This document shows, in pieces, positions 1 through 8,221 of a stretch of 64,000 nt of DNA. How positions within the stretch are numbered: the first letter of the stretch is position 1; every line of letters begins with the position of its first letter. The translations under genes and the position numbers were made by a program. Under the pieces are notes generated by a model, which saw only the letters and a program-made list of their open reading frames with translations, had not been told where the DNA came from and did not search any database. The stretch lies in contig QZDS01000003.1 of NCBI GenBank assembly GCA_009917455.1, forward strand, positions 186,001 through 250,000, in the 5' to 3' direction. Source of the stretch: a bacterium 1xD8-48 (GTDB taxonomy: Bacteria; Bacillota; Clostridia; Lachnospirales; Lachnospiraceae).

Positions 1-175
1 ACTGCACTATTTCTTCAATTTCATCGGTCAGAAACATTCTCTCAGGGAACCACCCCGGAGACAAGAGTATATTCTCGTGTATTTTGTCCGCACCCACTCC
101 CAACGTATTTAAACAAATTTCTTCTGGCGTAGTGCCAAACTTCTCCATGCTTGAAAGTAAGCTTTGATGATCCAT
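1..175 (-). CDS. Unrecognised protein, N-terminal part only
   Basis: An open frame enters from the left edge and starts at an ATG at 175, preceded by GGAGGA with 9 nt spacing. An ATG six bases upstream is followed at once by a stop, so 175 is the start. The 58 visible residues begin MDHQSLLSSMEKFGTTPEEI and are acidic, with no signal peptide or membrane segment. I do not recognise the family, and no function can be given from so short a piece. It reads in the same direction as nearly everything else in the window. Confidence 0.55.
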   Translation of the reverse strand, partial: MDHQSLLSSMEKFGTTPEEICLNTLGVGADKIHENILLSPGWFPERMFLTDEIEEIVQ

Positions 176-269
176 TACATTAGATCCTCCTTCGCCGCAT
201 ATAAAAGGTAACAAAGGTTAAATTCCAATTTATCTTACTTAATATTCAACTTTTCAAAAAACTACATAT

Positions 270-390
270 CTATGCTTTCCTGTCAAAAAGGGGCTTCTCC
301 TCAAGATAATCGGCAGTTCTGAAAGTTCTGCCCTACGCTATTCTTAACAGAACGATACTCTACCTAATAGAACACATAGATTTGATTTCT
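270..390 (-). pseudogene. Decayed duplicate of the 3' end of the 1019-1681 gene
   Basis: About 110 bases match the last part of the gene at 1019-1681 at high identity by eye, including the shared stretch around the final DRKA codons and the stop. Relative to the intact copy, single G residues are missing in two places (near 312 and 333), which breaks the frame. No start or ribosome site is present. The VanZ gene now lies between the fragment and the intact gene. The rest of 176-459 shows nothing I can assign. Confidence 0.7.
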
Positions 391-459
391 ATGCTCTCTG
401 ACGCTGTGTTACTATTATGTCGTGATCGTGGTGTTAGTTTACTGATAAACTGATAATCA

Positions 460-918
460 TCATTTTCTTACAAAAAGGCGATTTATGACCAAAAAAATCA
501 CATACCCGCAAACAATTCCTATCATATTAAGAATTATATCATCGACATCAAAATTACCAAGTTTAGTAAAGAATTGAAAAATCTCTATTAACAGTATCGA
601 AGCTAAACCAATAACGAAAATACTTATCGCTGAACTGAATTTTTTGTATGTAATCGGCAAAAGAAAACCAAACGGGATAAATGGAATTATATTTCCCAAT
701 AAGTTTTTTAGTGCCCACCACTGAGTAATGCGTTCAATCTGAGCGGACATACTTCTGAACGGAATAAGATTATAGTTTATTGAACCCTGCATTGAGTAAG
801 TATTTATCCTGTCACTTAATTCATAGAACGAACCTTTGAATTTAACAACAACAAAGACAAATAATAAAGCTATATACACCCACCAAAGTATTTTTAATGT
901 TTTACCTTGTTTTCTCAT
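460..918 (-). CDS. VanZ family membrane protein
   Basis: A 152-aa integral membrane protein of the VanZ family, whose founding member in glycopeptide resistance clusters gives low-level teicoplanin resistance by an unknown mechanism; most members have no known function. Four hydrophobic segments are visible (near residues 10-27, 60-80, 90-112 and 128-146). It has the family-like NLLGNIIPFIPFGFLLP stretch and the EIFQFF...DVDDIILNMIG region. The start at 918 was chosen over an upstream ATG because AGGAGGT lies 4 nt before it. The gene sits between the two copies of the 220-aa gene's 3' end, so it may have arrived with the duplication. No resistance genes accompany it. Confidence 0.85.
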   Translation of the reverse strand: MRKQGKTLKILWWVYIALLFVFVVVKFKGSFYELSDRINTYSMQGSINYNLIPFRSMSAQIERITQWWALKNLLGNIIPFIPFGFLLPITYKKFSSAISIFVIGLASILLIEIFQFFTKLGNFDVDDIILNMIGIVCGYVIFLVINRLFVRK

Positions 919-1018
919 TTTGACCTCCTTGTTGACTTCCAATCTAATCAGCTAAAGTTTGCTATAATCATGAACATATTTCTACTACATTTTCATAAAA
1001 TCCCATATGGCCGCTTAT

Positions 1019-1681
1019 TTATGCCTTCCTGTCAAAAGAGGGCTTCTCCTCCAGATAATCCGGCAGTTCTGAAAGCTCTGCCCCTACGCTATTCTTAACA
1101 GAACGATACTCTGCCCAATAGATCGCATAAAATTCATTCTTTTTGGCAAGCTCTGCCGGTGTCATTTCATAACTCCACCCATTGCCTGTGTTGGACAGGG
1201 CTTTTACACCCTGGCATTCAATAACAGCACCATAACCGCCCGTTGTTAAAATCGGACAAGTCAACGTACCGCCACCTGCCAATGCAACCTTTTTTTCAGC
1301 AAGAGCGCTTCCCCTGCCATCAGCCGCCTCCAGAAAATCCAATAATGTCAATTCCCCAATCCCCTTACATTTAGGGTTATTATTTTGACTTTTCATGGCA
1401 TTTTTAGCCTGTTGGTACAGCATCTTCCTGTCCGGTGCAACATCAGATAAATATTCCGCCCTTAACTGGAGAACCTGTCTGGAAATCTGCTCTGATTCCG
1501 CCTTGCTGCCCGCTACAGCTGCCTTTTTTGCCAGTTCCCTGATTTCACTGGTAAACTCCGTCTTCGATTTATTAGATTTCCCTGCTGACGGGATATAAGA
1601 CCAGTTAGGCTCTCCTTTTCCGGTTGTTGCAATGGTAACATCTTTTATGCTGCTGACAGAGCCACTTACTGATACGCTCAT
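1019..1681 (-). CDS. Unrecognised 220-aa protein
   Basis: Starts at 1681 behind GGGGAGGTGG; the longer frame upstream lacks a ribosome site. The protein begins MSVSVSGSVSSIKDVTIATT, has a lysine/serine-rich stretch, a short predicted helix rich in charged residues (about residues 45-85) and a glycine-rich segment AGGGTLTCPILTTGGYG. There is no clear signal peptide or transmembrane helix. I do not recognise the family. It lies 115 bp downstream of another unknown gene (1797-2504) on the same strand, with an imperfect hairpin between them, so the two may be expressed together. Its 3' end has been duplicated at 270-390. Confidence 0.6.
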   Translation of the reverse strand: MSVSVSGSVSSIKDVTIATTGKGEPNWSYIPSAGKSNKSKTEFTSEIRELAKKAAVAGSKAESEQISRQVLQLRAEYLSDVAPDRKMLYQQAKNAMKSQNNNPKCKGIGELTLLDFLEAADGRGSALAEKKVALAGGGTLTCPILTTGGYGAVIECQGVKALSNTGNGWSYEMTPAELAKKNEFYAIYWAEYRSVKNSVGAELSELPDYLEEKPSFDRKA

Positions 1682-1739
1682 GAAATCCACCTCCCCAATA
1701 AACAGCCTTTACACGCCTATTATTTGTCATATATGGAAA

Positions 1740-1780
1740 GGCGTACTGCATTTGCACATTTATACGAAACGTAGTACGCC
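1740..1780 (-). terminator. Inverted repeat after the 235-aa gene, weak terminator candidate
   Basis: GGCGTACT and AGTACGCC form an 8-bp stem with a long loop, 17 bp beyond the stop of the 1797-2504 gene. The T-tract that should follow on the minus strand is poor (CTTTCC), so termination is uncertain. Confidence 0.35.
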
Positions 1781-1796
1781 CTCAAAAATATGTACT

Positions 1797-2504
1797 TTAT
1801 ACCTGTATATCTAATGAACTGCCCGAAACAGATGACCTTTTCACAAGTTTGTTACCGCTTTTGGCAAGCTGGCTTTCTACACTTTCCCTTGTAATGCCGT
1901 CCAATGCCCCTGCTTTAATAGGTTTTCCCGCTGTCCAAGTAGGATCTGCCGCTTTCGCTGCTGCAATAAATGCCTGCGTATATGCCTTTTCATACTGCGA
2001 TAAAGTATATCCTGCTTTTAAACGGTCATTTTTACTCATTTTCCTATGCAAATCCGTATAAACATCTGACCTCTTTGTGGTATCTCCATTCCCCATGCCA
2101 TTTCCCTGTAAAAACTCTTTTTTGGTAAGTTCAAACATATCGTCAAGGCTGCTTTCCGGAATAGAAATCAGTGTCTTTCTGCTTACGGCATTTTCCTCTG
2201 TCACAAGCAATCCTGCCAGTCCCGTAGTAGGATCAATATAATCCCCATCCTTATCATACTGGCTCATCAGATTTTTGATTGCCTGTACATTCGTAAACAT
2301 TGCACCACTCCCGGCATGTTGGGTCATTTGTTTAACAGCCGCTTTATACTGTGCGCTGTTCGTATCAATTCCCGCTGCTTTTAACTGCGACCGCAAAGAA
2401 CCGTTTGACAAGTCCGACACTTTGAGCGGATTTACCATTCCTACATTGCTTTTTATTCCAAACACACTCTGAAATAAAAAACTATAATCTGTTATTTTTG
2501 ACAT
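1797..2504 (-). CDS. Unrecognised 235-aa protein with YSFLF motif near the N-terminus
   Basis: Begins MSKITDYSFLFQSVFG; the start at 2504 has AAGGAGG 8 nt upstream, and the 14-residue extension does not. The protein is soluble-looking, rich in Ser, Lys and Gln, with an SQYDKDGDYIDP segment reminiscent of an EF-hand-like calcium loop (D-K-D-G-D). The YSFLF start resembles proteins I remember from Eubacterium/Lachnospiraceae annotated only as DUF3879-like; this is unverified. Its promoter carries the paired repeat at 2615-2648, so it is a candidate target of the LytTR regulator at 4016-4768. Confidence 0.6.
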   Translation of the reverse strand: MSKITDYSFLFQSVFGIKSNVGMVNPLKVSDLSNGSLRSQLKAAGIDTNSAQYKAAVKQMTQHAGSGAMFTNVQAIKNLMSQYDKDGDYIDPTTGLAGLLVTEENAVSRKTLISIPESSLDDMFELTKKEFLQGNGMGNGDTTKRSDVYTDLHRKMSKNDRLKAGYTLSQYEKAYTQAFIAAAKAADPTWTAGKPIKAGALDGITRESVESQLAKSGNKLVKRSSVSGSSLDIQV

Positions 2505-2614
2505 ATTTTTGTCCTCCTTGAACCTGTTCTTAAAATCCGTTTTCATTTTTGGTACATATACTGCACTGTTATTTTAATTATCGGAAATCTGAATATAAAA
2601 CCCTATAGCTTTAT

Positions 2615-2648
2615 CCCGAGGTACAGATTTTTTCCCCGAAGTACAGAT
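2615..2648 (-). promoter_or_regulatory. LytTR-type direct-repeat operator, copy A
   Basis: CCCGAGGTACAGAT is followed 20 bp later by CCCGAAGTACAGAT. The same paired element occurs at 5716, 7007 and 13498. On the minus strand a TATATT box lies about two helical turns downstream, upstream of the 1797-2504 gene. Two half-sites on one helix face are what LytTR regulators bind. Confidence 0.6.
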
Positions 2649-2718
2649 TTTTTTATATTTTTTCTCTAAAATGCTCTAAACTGATCCCAAATCTACCTTA
2701 TGGGTTACGCTTTTCCGC

Positions 2719-4011
2719 CTATCGGTTCAGGATCACGTCGCTGTAAAATTTCCCGTCACCGTTTTTATAGAGGACACTGCCACCATATTTCTCCACACAC
2801 CGCTGCACATTCAGACAGCCGATGCCAGTGCCTCTCCCTCCTGCGCTTACTGGTCTGCCGTTCTTTATCCTTACTTCCTGTTCCACGCTGTTCTCAATGC
2901 GGATGGAAAGCATCTCATTATAGTTTTTGATATGCACCTTGATATAGCGCTCCCCGCTACACTTTGAGACAGCCTGCATTGCATTTTCCAGAAGGTTCCC
3001 AAAGAGTGTTGTCACGTCCACCGGCTCTATGAACCCAAGCCCTGTGCTTTCCACCTTTACCACGAACCGGATGCCCATGCTCTCCGCCGCCTGCTTCCTG
3101 TCCGCAAGGAGAATGTTCAGCATGGGATTATCAGAGTATTCCTCCGGCACAAGGGGCTTTAAGATTCCCCCGATCTGCCTTGTGTATTCCATTGCCTTGT
3201 CCGTCACACCTGCCCGGTACAGCTCCTCAATGGAACGGATGTGTTTGCTGACATCATGGAGGATTTCAATAGATTTTCCGTATTTCTCCCGCTGCCTCTC
3301 ATAATGCTCAAACTGCATACTCTCCTGCTGTTTCATCATGGCGATCTGGAACTCCATGTTGCTTTTCTCATCCTCTACTTTCAGGGCGTAAAACAGGTAT
3401 AAGTTCGCAAAAACAACGCAGCATAGGTTTGCACATATCAGTAAATAGTCTGCTTTTCTTGTAGCCGCTGTTGCAAGGATGATAAAATTGAACACACTGT
3501 ACAAAAACATAACAAGGTAAAGAATTACCTGTGTCCGGCTCTGCCTGTATTCCTTTTTCCATAACCGCCTTACCAGAACATAGTAAAAGAAGATCAACAC
3601 CAGCTTTGAAAAAGCCACCTCTATGCTGTTGCTGATCACCACATCTTCCGGCATAAACCCAAACTGCTCCATCAGAACATCAATTCCATATACACCAATC
3701 CCTTCAAAAAGTGCATTCATGAGAAAGAAACAGCCTGTTTCCAGTACCCGCCAATATTTCCTGTCAGTTTTATCCTCATAAAAGATAAAACTGACAATGC
3801 CGAACACCAGAAAATTTGTCCCCATATTCCACCATGTATTGTGTTTTAAGTTCACCAGCGTCACGATCACCACGGCGGCAGCGGCGGCAATCCGGTAAAT
3901 CCACGGATTTTCAAAAGCTTTCCCATAACGGTCACCCATGAACTGGAACATCAGTCCGGCAATGATCACACATGACAGAAAGCAACTGAACAGATATACT
4001 AAATTTTCCAT
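2719..4011 (-). CDS. GHKL-domain sensor histidine kinase (AgrC-like)
   Basis: A 430-aa membrane kinase. Residues 1-190 carry about six hydrophobic segments, followed by a coiled linker and a GHKL ATPase domain. The phospho-acceptor region reads EILHDVSKHIRSIEELY, the N-box LFGNLLENAMQAV and the glycine box GTGIGCLNVQRCVEKYGG. It should pass phosphate to the LytTR regulator encoded just upstream (4016-4768); the two genes are 4 nt apart. The start at 4011 places the first membrane helix directly at the N-terminus; the longer frame would add 29 Arg/Ser-rich residues. No agrB or agrD gene is present, so the signal is unknown. Confidence 0.88.
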   Translation of the reverse strand: MENLVYLFSCFLSCVIIAGLMFQFMGDRYGKAFENPWIYRIAAAAAVVIVTLVNLKHNTWWNMGTNFLVFGIVSFIFYEDKTDRKYWRVLETGCFFLMNALFEGIGVYGIDVLMEQFGFMPEDVVISNSIEVAFSKLVLIFFYYVLVRRLWKKEYRQSRTQVILYLVMFLYSVFNFIILATAATRKADYLLICANLCCVVFANLYLFYALKVEDEKSNMEFQIAMMKQQESMQFEHYERQREKYGKSIEILHDVSKHIRSIEELYRAGVTDKAMEYTRQIGGILKPLVPEEYSDNPMLNILLADRKQAAESMGIRFVVKVESTGLGFIEPVDVTTLFGNLLENAMQAVSKCSGERYIKVHIKNYNEMLSIRIENSVEQEVRIKNGRPVSAGGRGTGIGCLNVQRCVEKYGGSVLYKNGDGKFYSDVILNR

Positions 4012-4015
4012 GCCC

Positions 4016-4768
4016 CTACTCCCCACTGCTATGGATATATTCGTTGAGCCGTTCCTTGAACTGCGCCACACGCTTCTGTGACAGCGGCACCGATACACCG
4101 TTTTTCAACACGACCTCATATCCCTTTGTCTTTGCCACATTTTTAAGATTTACAAGGATGCCCCGGCAGCTCGTCTCAAAACCGTAAGGCTGCATCCGCT
4201 CCTCCAGCCCGCTGATGGCATCCGGGTACTCGTACACCATATTTTCCGTCACGATTTTGACCTTCTTTTTCGCCTTGATGTATTCAAAGTACAGGATCGT
4301 ATCAACGGGAAGCAACAGGACAGGCTTTTCCGACAGGACGCCGTTTTCCTCATAGGATACGTTCTTAAACTCCAGCCGCACTTCTTCTTTCCGGTGCTGC
4401 CGAAGAAATGCCTGCAGCTGTTCCTCCAGTGCTGCCGCCGATACCGGCTTTTCCAGAAAGGCAAAGGCATGTACGGTGTTCACCGCATCCATGCAGTATT
4501 GTCCGAAATTTGTGATGTATATGATCTTTGCAGACTGATTCCTGCTGTAAAGTTCCTGTCCTGTTTCGATTCCGTTCCTGCCCTCCATCATAATATCCAT
4601 GAAGATCAGGTGGAAGCTGTCATCAGACTGTAACAGCTCCCCACCGGAGATAAAGTTTGTGATCCGGTATTCTTCTGTTTCTATGTATTTGTCTAAAAGC
4701 GGCTTCAGGATGCCTATGAGGTTATCCCTGTCCGCCTGTTCGTCCTCGCAGACTGCTATCTGAAGCAT
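4016..4768 (-). CDS. LytTR family response regulator (AgrA/ComE-like)
   Basis: A 250-aa regulator with a receiver domain (residues 1-125: acidic pocket CEDEQAD, phospho-Asp58 in LIFMDIMMEG, conserved Lys in FLEKP) and a C-terminal LytTR DNA-binding domain (about 140-245, ending SCRGILVNLKNVAK...VPLSQKR). LytTR proteins bind paired direct repeats about two helical turns apart. Four such repeats occur in this window, upstream of 2504, 5687, 6916 and 13332, and are the obvious candidate targets. It is co-transcribed with the kinase that follows. No copy of the repeat precedes its own start, so autoregulation is not evident. Confidence 0.9.
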   Translation of the reverse strand: MLQIAVCEDEQADRDNLIGILKPLLDKYIETEEYRITNFISGGELLQSDDSFHLIFMDIMMEGRNGIETGQELYSRNQSAKIIYITNFGQYCMDAVNTVHAFAFLEKPVSAAALEEQLQAFLRQHRKEEVRLEFKNVSYEENGVLSEKPVLLLPVDTILYFEYIKAKKKVKIVTENMVYEYPDAISGLEERMQPYGFETSCRGILVNLKNVAKTKGYEVVLKNGVSVPLSQKRVAQFKERLNEYIHSSGE

Positions 4769-4837
4769 TGGTGTGCCTCCTTTGCTGTTTTATGTTTAGG
4801 GGATTGGTACTGTGGTGTGAATGCAATACCCCTTTTA

Positions 4838-5687
4838 TTATACATGATCTGCTATGCCATTCCTATTTTTTCTCTGTAATCCGATAAATACTGCAAGCAA
4901 TATGACATTAACTGCCAAAACAACAATACTTCCTTCTATTTTACATTCCCCGCCAGATAAAAGGTCACTTCCTGAAAAGGTCATATTCAGCAGATGCGGG
5001 TAATCATCTGCAGCGACATACCACCTAATACTAACGCACCTATCCCATTCCATATAAAGTGCATGACCGCTGGTGCTATAAGAGAACCGCTATATTCCAA
5101 AATAACCGTCATAAGCAGACTCATTGTGAGACATTCACTACCGGAACCACGCCCGCCTCAAATGCGCCTCCATGCAATAATTTAAACAGCGCCGTGGTTA
5201 CTATGGTAGAAACCACGATATTATACTTTTGTTTCAGCATTTGATACAGCAAGCCCCTCACAAGCAGCTCCTGCATGATAACATTCAGAAAAGCCGCCAA
5301 TACCCATACGAAAAATAAAGGAATATCATTCTTTCCGCTAAAATCTATAACTCCCATCAACTTCATAATAACAACTGGAAAACCTAACCACAAAATTCCC
5401 GTTATAATTCCTATCATAGTTCCTTTTACTGGATTATTAAAAAGTTGTAATTTTATAGTTTTCTTTTCAATTAACCAAAAAATGAATGTAAATGCTATAA
5501 TTGACAACAACGGTGTGATTTCTACCCATAATCTCCATACAGCAGGATTATCCAAATTGGACAAAGGCAACACCGCTGACAATATTGCCCACCCTAAGAA
5601 AAAGCATATACATTCTATAAAAGTTATCACTATCCTTTTCAAAGCGTTTTCCTCCGTTTCGTTTTTCAAATAGTTTAACTGTAACAT
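4838..5687 (-). pseudogene. CPBP family intramembrane protease, broken by two frameshifts
   Basis: The first frame (5121-5687, 188 aa) has several membrane helices and the CPBP motifs QELLVRG (normally EExxxR) and FKLLHGG, then stops. The family's third motif continues in a second frame as VMHFIWNGIGALVLGGM (about 5050-5115), and the C-terminus in a third frame ending near 4838. Two small indels therefore separate three conserved blocks. Intact members are Glu-type intramembrane proteases, some acting in peptide maturation or bacteriocin immunity. The start at 5687 has GGGG just upstream. The LytTR-type operator is still present at 5716-5748. Confidence 0.8.
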
Positions 5688-5715
5688 AATCCCCTTTAAA
5701 TATCATTCACTTTAT

Positions 5716-5748
5716 TCCGACGTACAGATTTTTCCCCGAAAGACAGAT
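5716..5748 (-). promoter_or_regulatory. LytTR-type direct-repeat operator, copy B
   Basis: TCCGACGTACAGAT and CCCGAAAGACAGAT occur with 19-bp periodicity, only 29 bp upstream of the CPBP start codon. In the remainder of the 5688-6019 gap I see no gene and no convincing hairpin. Confidence 0.55.
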
Positions 5749-6019
5749 AAAACCTACACATCCCTACACTGATATATAATAAGGGAACCAGACAGATGAA
5801 AGTTACAACCTGCTTAGCTCCCCTTTATCGTTTATGCATTATTGATTTTCTTTCTGTGGTGCTTAGACCTCAAAGCCACCTATGATAAATCTTAGCATTA
5901 TCAAGAAATTCCCTTCAACTTTTTGCATGAAAATGCTCGCTTCATCACAACAAATGTTGCTCTTCCATACTTTTACAGGCTGCTATGCAAGCTAATGATT
6001 ATCCATACTTAAAGTTGAA

Positions 6020-6916
6020 TTAAAATGCACTTTCCACATTACCAGGTGTTAAGTCATACCACTTAACATTGCTCTTTTCCCCCTGATGACTCATATCGTT
6101 ATTAAATTCTTCTTCGGAATAAGATGTCCCATTCGCAATATACTGTACCTCAAGCTCATTATTGGAATTGTACTGAGATTCACTATAATACAGCTTGTCA
6201 ATAGCATATTCATTTCCTGAGAAACTCAGTTTCCCTATTCCTGAATCTGCTGCTCCATCTGAAAAAATAAATGTTCCATCCGTTTTCAAATCCATAAACT
6301 CTCTATATTGCAGCGTATATCCATAAACAGCTCCCTCTTGGTATCGCAAAATTTCAAATCCATAATCTGAAATACTATTTATTTGTATCCAAAGTATAAT
6401 TTCATTTTGCCCGTCATTATCTAAATCCATAACTGCAAATTTTGTTGCCGCCACTGTAACGCTTTCATCATCAGTTACCACTTCTTTTATATTTGTGAGA
6501 TTTATTTTCTTGTTTTGCATATCAGTGCTTATAAAATCTCCATTATTTAAAAGCACAGCCTTATAGTTATCTTCCGCTGATAAAGGCAATTGCTCATCTC
6601 CTTCAACAGAAGAATCTTTTGGCTGTTCATTACCTGTATCGGCTGAAACATTTCCCTGTCCATTACCTGTATCGGCTGAAACCTGCCCCTGCTTATTACC
6701 TGCATCCACAGTATCCCGTTCTGTTTCATTCTCTGTTCCAGAATGTTGTTCTCCGTTATCCACCTCGTTTGAATCTACTATTTCCATCTCATCACTTACG
6801 CTCTCATAATTCTCGCTCTTATCATTAACAGCGCAAGAACTGAGCAAACACATCAATGCTGCCCCCAATAAAATCATACTGGTGCGTTTACCTGTAATAC
6901 TTAATTTTCTTTTCAT
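6020..6916 (-). CDS. Putative lipoprotein with DxDxDG calcium-like loop
   Basis: A 298-aa exported protein. The N-terminus MKRKLSITGKRTSMILLGAA is followed by lipobox LLSSC, with Cys28 the expected lipidated residue. A low-complexity acidic linker (about 35-115) contains VSADTGN repeats, and a C-terminal domain holds VMDLDNDGQNEIIL, a DxDxDG loop like those in VCBS/FG-GAP or dockerin-type calcium sites. Its role is unknown; a surface binding or sensing protein is possible. Operator copy C lies about 90 bp upstream, making it another candidate LytTR target. The start has an AAGAAGGAG-like site. Confidence 0.75.
   Translation of the reverse strand: MKRKLSITGKRTSMILLGAALMCLLSSCAVNDKSENYESVSDEMEIVDSNEVDNGEQHSGTENETERDTVDAGNKQGQVSADTGNGQGNVSADTGNEQPKDSSVEGDEQLPLSAEDNYKAVLLNNGDFISTDMQNKKINLTNIKEVVTDDESVTVAATKFAVMDLDNDGQNEIILWIQINSISDYGFEILRYQEGAVYGYTLQYREFMDLKTDGTFIFSDGAADSGIGKLSFSGNEYAIDKLYYSESQYNSNNELEVQYIANGTSYSEEEFNNDMSHQGEKSNVKWYDLTPGNVESAF
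6629..6707 (-). repeat. 33-bp in-frame tandem repeat in the lipoprotein linker
   Basis: ATTACCTGTATCGGCTGAAAC recurs with a 33-bp period at 6629 and 6662, with a third partial copy at 6695. It encodes the repeated VSADTGNxQ units of the linker. Such repeats change copy number easily, so linker length may vary between strains. Confidence 0.8.
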
Positions 6917-7006
6917 AATTATACTCCTTCTTTACTTTTTTCCGCGCATATACTGCACTATCACTAATTATTTATAGGATCTGTATATAAAATTCAATAC
7001 TTTCAT

Positions 7007-7040
7007 CCCGACGTACAGATTTTTTCCCCGAAAGACAGAT
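7007..7040 (-). promoter_or_regulatory. LytTR-type direct-repeat operator, copy C
   Basis: CCCGACGTACAGAT and CCCGAAAGACAGAT with 20-bp periodicity, followed on the minus strand by a TATATA box. The downstream leader shares the string ATAGTGCAGTATATG (one mismatch) with the leader of copy A. Confidence 0.6.
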
Positions 7041-7074
7041 AAAAAACCGGGCAGGCACTTGACAGCCTTCCCCA
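7041..7074 (-). terminator. Terminator of the DUF6809-like gene
   Basis: On the minus strand an imperfect 8-bp stem (GGGAAGGC / GCCTGCCC) is followed by a run of T. It lies 20 bp beyond the stop at 7095 and abuts operator copy C; the same terminator-operator order recurs at 13498-13568. Confidence 0.65.
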
Positions 7075-7094
7075 ATCCTTCACAGCCACACATA

Positions 7095-7376
7095 TCAAAC
7101 AACGGCTCCTACCTCACGCCTGCCATACTCATACATTTTCAGGGAAACCAGCCTGGTAATCCTCTCCATGCCGTTCAGGATGGTCTCCACATCACTATCC
7201 TCGTCCTCTCCCAGCCGTTCACACAGGTTCCGCCCTGCCTGATATACACCTTCATACAAAAGGCAGCACTCTTTCCCCTCGGCAAATTCATCTTCAATTT
7301 CAATCCCCTCCGGCATGGAAGCCATCCCCTCTGCCAGAAATCCGTTCATCTTATCATAAATCAGTTCTTTTTGCAT
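7095..7376 (-). CDS. Small acidic protein, DUF6809-like
   Basis: A 93-aa acidic protein beginning MQKELIYDKMNGFLAEGMAS. The start at 7376 is supported by AAAGGAGG 7 nt upstream; the longer frame runs into the divergent promoter. The length, the EFAEGKECCLLYEGVYQAGR core and the C-terminal KMYEYGRREV match what I remember as the DUF6809 family of Lachnospiraceae, which has no known function. It is divergent from the XRE regulator at 7502 and shares a 125-bp promoter region with it, so it may be that regulator's target. Confidence 0.7.
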   Translation of the reverse strand: MQKELIYDKMNGFLAEGMASMPEGIEIEDEFAEGKECCLLYEGVYQAGRNLCERLGEDEDSDVETILNGMERITRLVSLKMYEYGRREVGAVV

Positions 7377-7468
7377 ACCGCATCCTCCTTTTGTCTCACT
7401 TTTACAACCGATTTTAATATGTAATGCCATTAAAATCAATAGTGATGGTGCAAAAAGTGAGACAAACT

Positions 7469-7487
7469 TCTCGACACATTTCGACAG
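7469..7487. promoter_or_regulatory. Two tandem TGTCGA sites in the divergent promoter
   Basis: On the minus strand TGTCGAAATG is followed by TGTCGAGAAG, a direct repeat with 10-bp period. TGTCGAA is the Spo0A box, and tandem boxes at 10-bp spacing are known for Spo0A. It could equally be the operator of the XRE protein that starts 15 bp away. Confidence 0.35.
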
Positions 7488-7501
7488 ATTGGAGGATAAT
7501 T

Positions 7502-7753
7502 ATGCCAAAACCAAGGACTACATCCGGCGAAAAGAACCTGATCAGCAGCCGCCTTATCGAGTTAAGGAAACAACAGAACCTTTCCCAGCGTGACCTTGCC
7601 CATAAGCTGCAGCTTGCCGGATATGACATGGACAAGAACGTGATCACCCGCATTGAAACCAACAAGCGGTACGTCACGGATATTGAGCTGCGGGCTTTAT
7701 CGGAGGTGCTGGGTGTCAGTTATGCGTTTTTGATTGACGGAAAAGATAAATAG
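7502..7753 (+). CDS. XRE family transcriptional regulator
   Basis: An 83-aa single-domain helix-turn-helix protein. The HTH spans about residues 15-75 (LIELRKQQNLSQRDLAHKL ... ITRIETNKRYVTDIELRALS), with a variant long loop between helices 2 and 3. The ATG at 7502 has GGAGGA 5 nt upstream; the 26-residue upstream extension in frame is not needed. It is one of only two plus-strand genes I accept here, divergent from the DUF6809-like gene. It probably represses its own promoter and that of its neighbour. Confidence 0.88.
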   Translation: MPKPRTTSGEKNLISSRLIELRKQQNLSQRDLAHKLQLAGYDMDKNVITRIETNKRYVTDIELRALSEVLGVSYAFLIDGKDK

Positions 7754-7792
7754 CGGCTAACACGCTCTCTAAATATGCTAATATTACTTAAC

Positions 7793-7831
7793 AAAAAGGA
7801 CATGGAAAGACTTTACTCCCATATCCTTTTC
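7793..7831 (+). terminator. Probable terminator between convergent genes
   Basis: AAAAGGA-c-ATGG pairs with CCAT-a-TCCTTTT across a 12-nt loop. It lies 40 bp beyond the XRE stop and 60 bp from the convergent lipoprotein gene, so it may act in both directions. Confidence 0.4.
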
Positions 7832-7890
7832 TACTTTATCGGCTTTTTGTAACTGCTGGCTTTTCTTTTCCGCTGGTGCGCTGGAATTAT

Positions 7891-8145
7891 TTAATCTGAA
7901 ATACCTTCTTCCACTTTATCAAGAATGTATGATGTGAATTTGCCCTCCACACTATCACTTGGGAAATCTTCTTCCAGCTCTACCTTTATACTTTCAAATT
8001 CTTGTTGCAGTTCTTCCTTTTCTCCTGCTGTCAAGTCGTCCCAGTTTTTATTATTAGCGTATGTGCAGCCGCTCAAGCTGATTGCAATCATACCTAATAC
8101 AGCCAAAGCAAGAAATTGTTTTTTGATATTTTTTATCAGTCTCAT
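7891..8145 (-). CDS. Small putative lipoprotein, 84 aa
   Basis: Begins MRLIKNIKKQFLALAVLGMI with lipobox SLSGC (Cys27). The mature part is short and strongly acidic (WDDLTAGEKEELQQEF...), predicted helical. It is the last gene of the run ABC ATPase, permease, response regulator, kinase, lipoprotein, 76 bp after the kinase, so it may be an accessory of that system. The start has GGAGATAGTT upstream. Family unknown. Confidence 0.65.
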   Translation of the reverse strand: MRLIKNIKKQFLALAVLGMIAISLSGCTYANNKNWDDLTAGEKEELQQEFESIKVELEEDFPSDSVEGKFTSYILDKVEEGISD

Positions 8146-8221
8146 AACTATCTCCTTTTCACAAAATATATTCCTTCAAAATTCACTCACACATTTTTTA
8201 ACGAAACCCACAGAATCAAAT

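Noticed and set aside
2615..2648. Paired operator repeats as a mini-transposon end
   Set aside because: They are direct, not inverted, repeats with fixed 19-20 bp period and always lie in promoters.
6629..6707. Tandem 33-bp repeat as a CRISPR-like array
   Set aside because: The repeats are adjacent without spacers and encode in-frame protein repeats.
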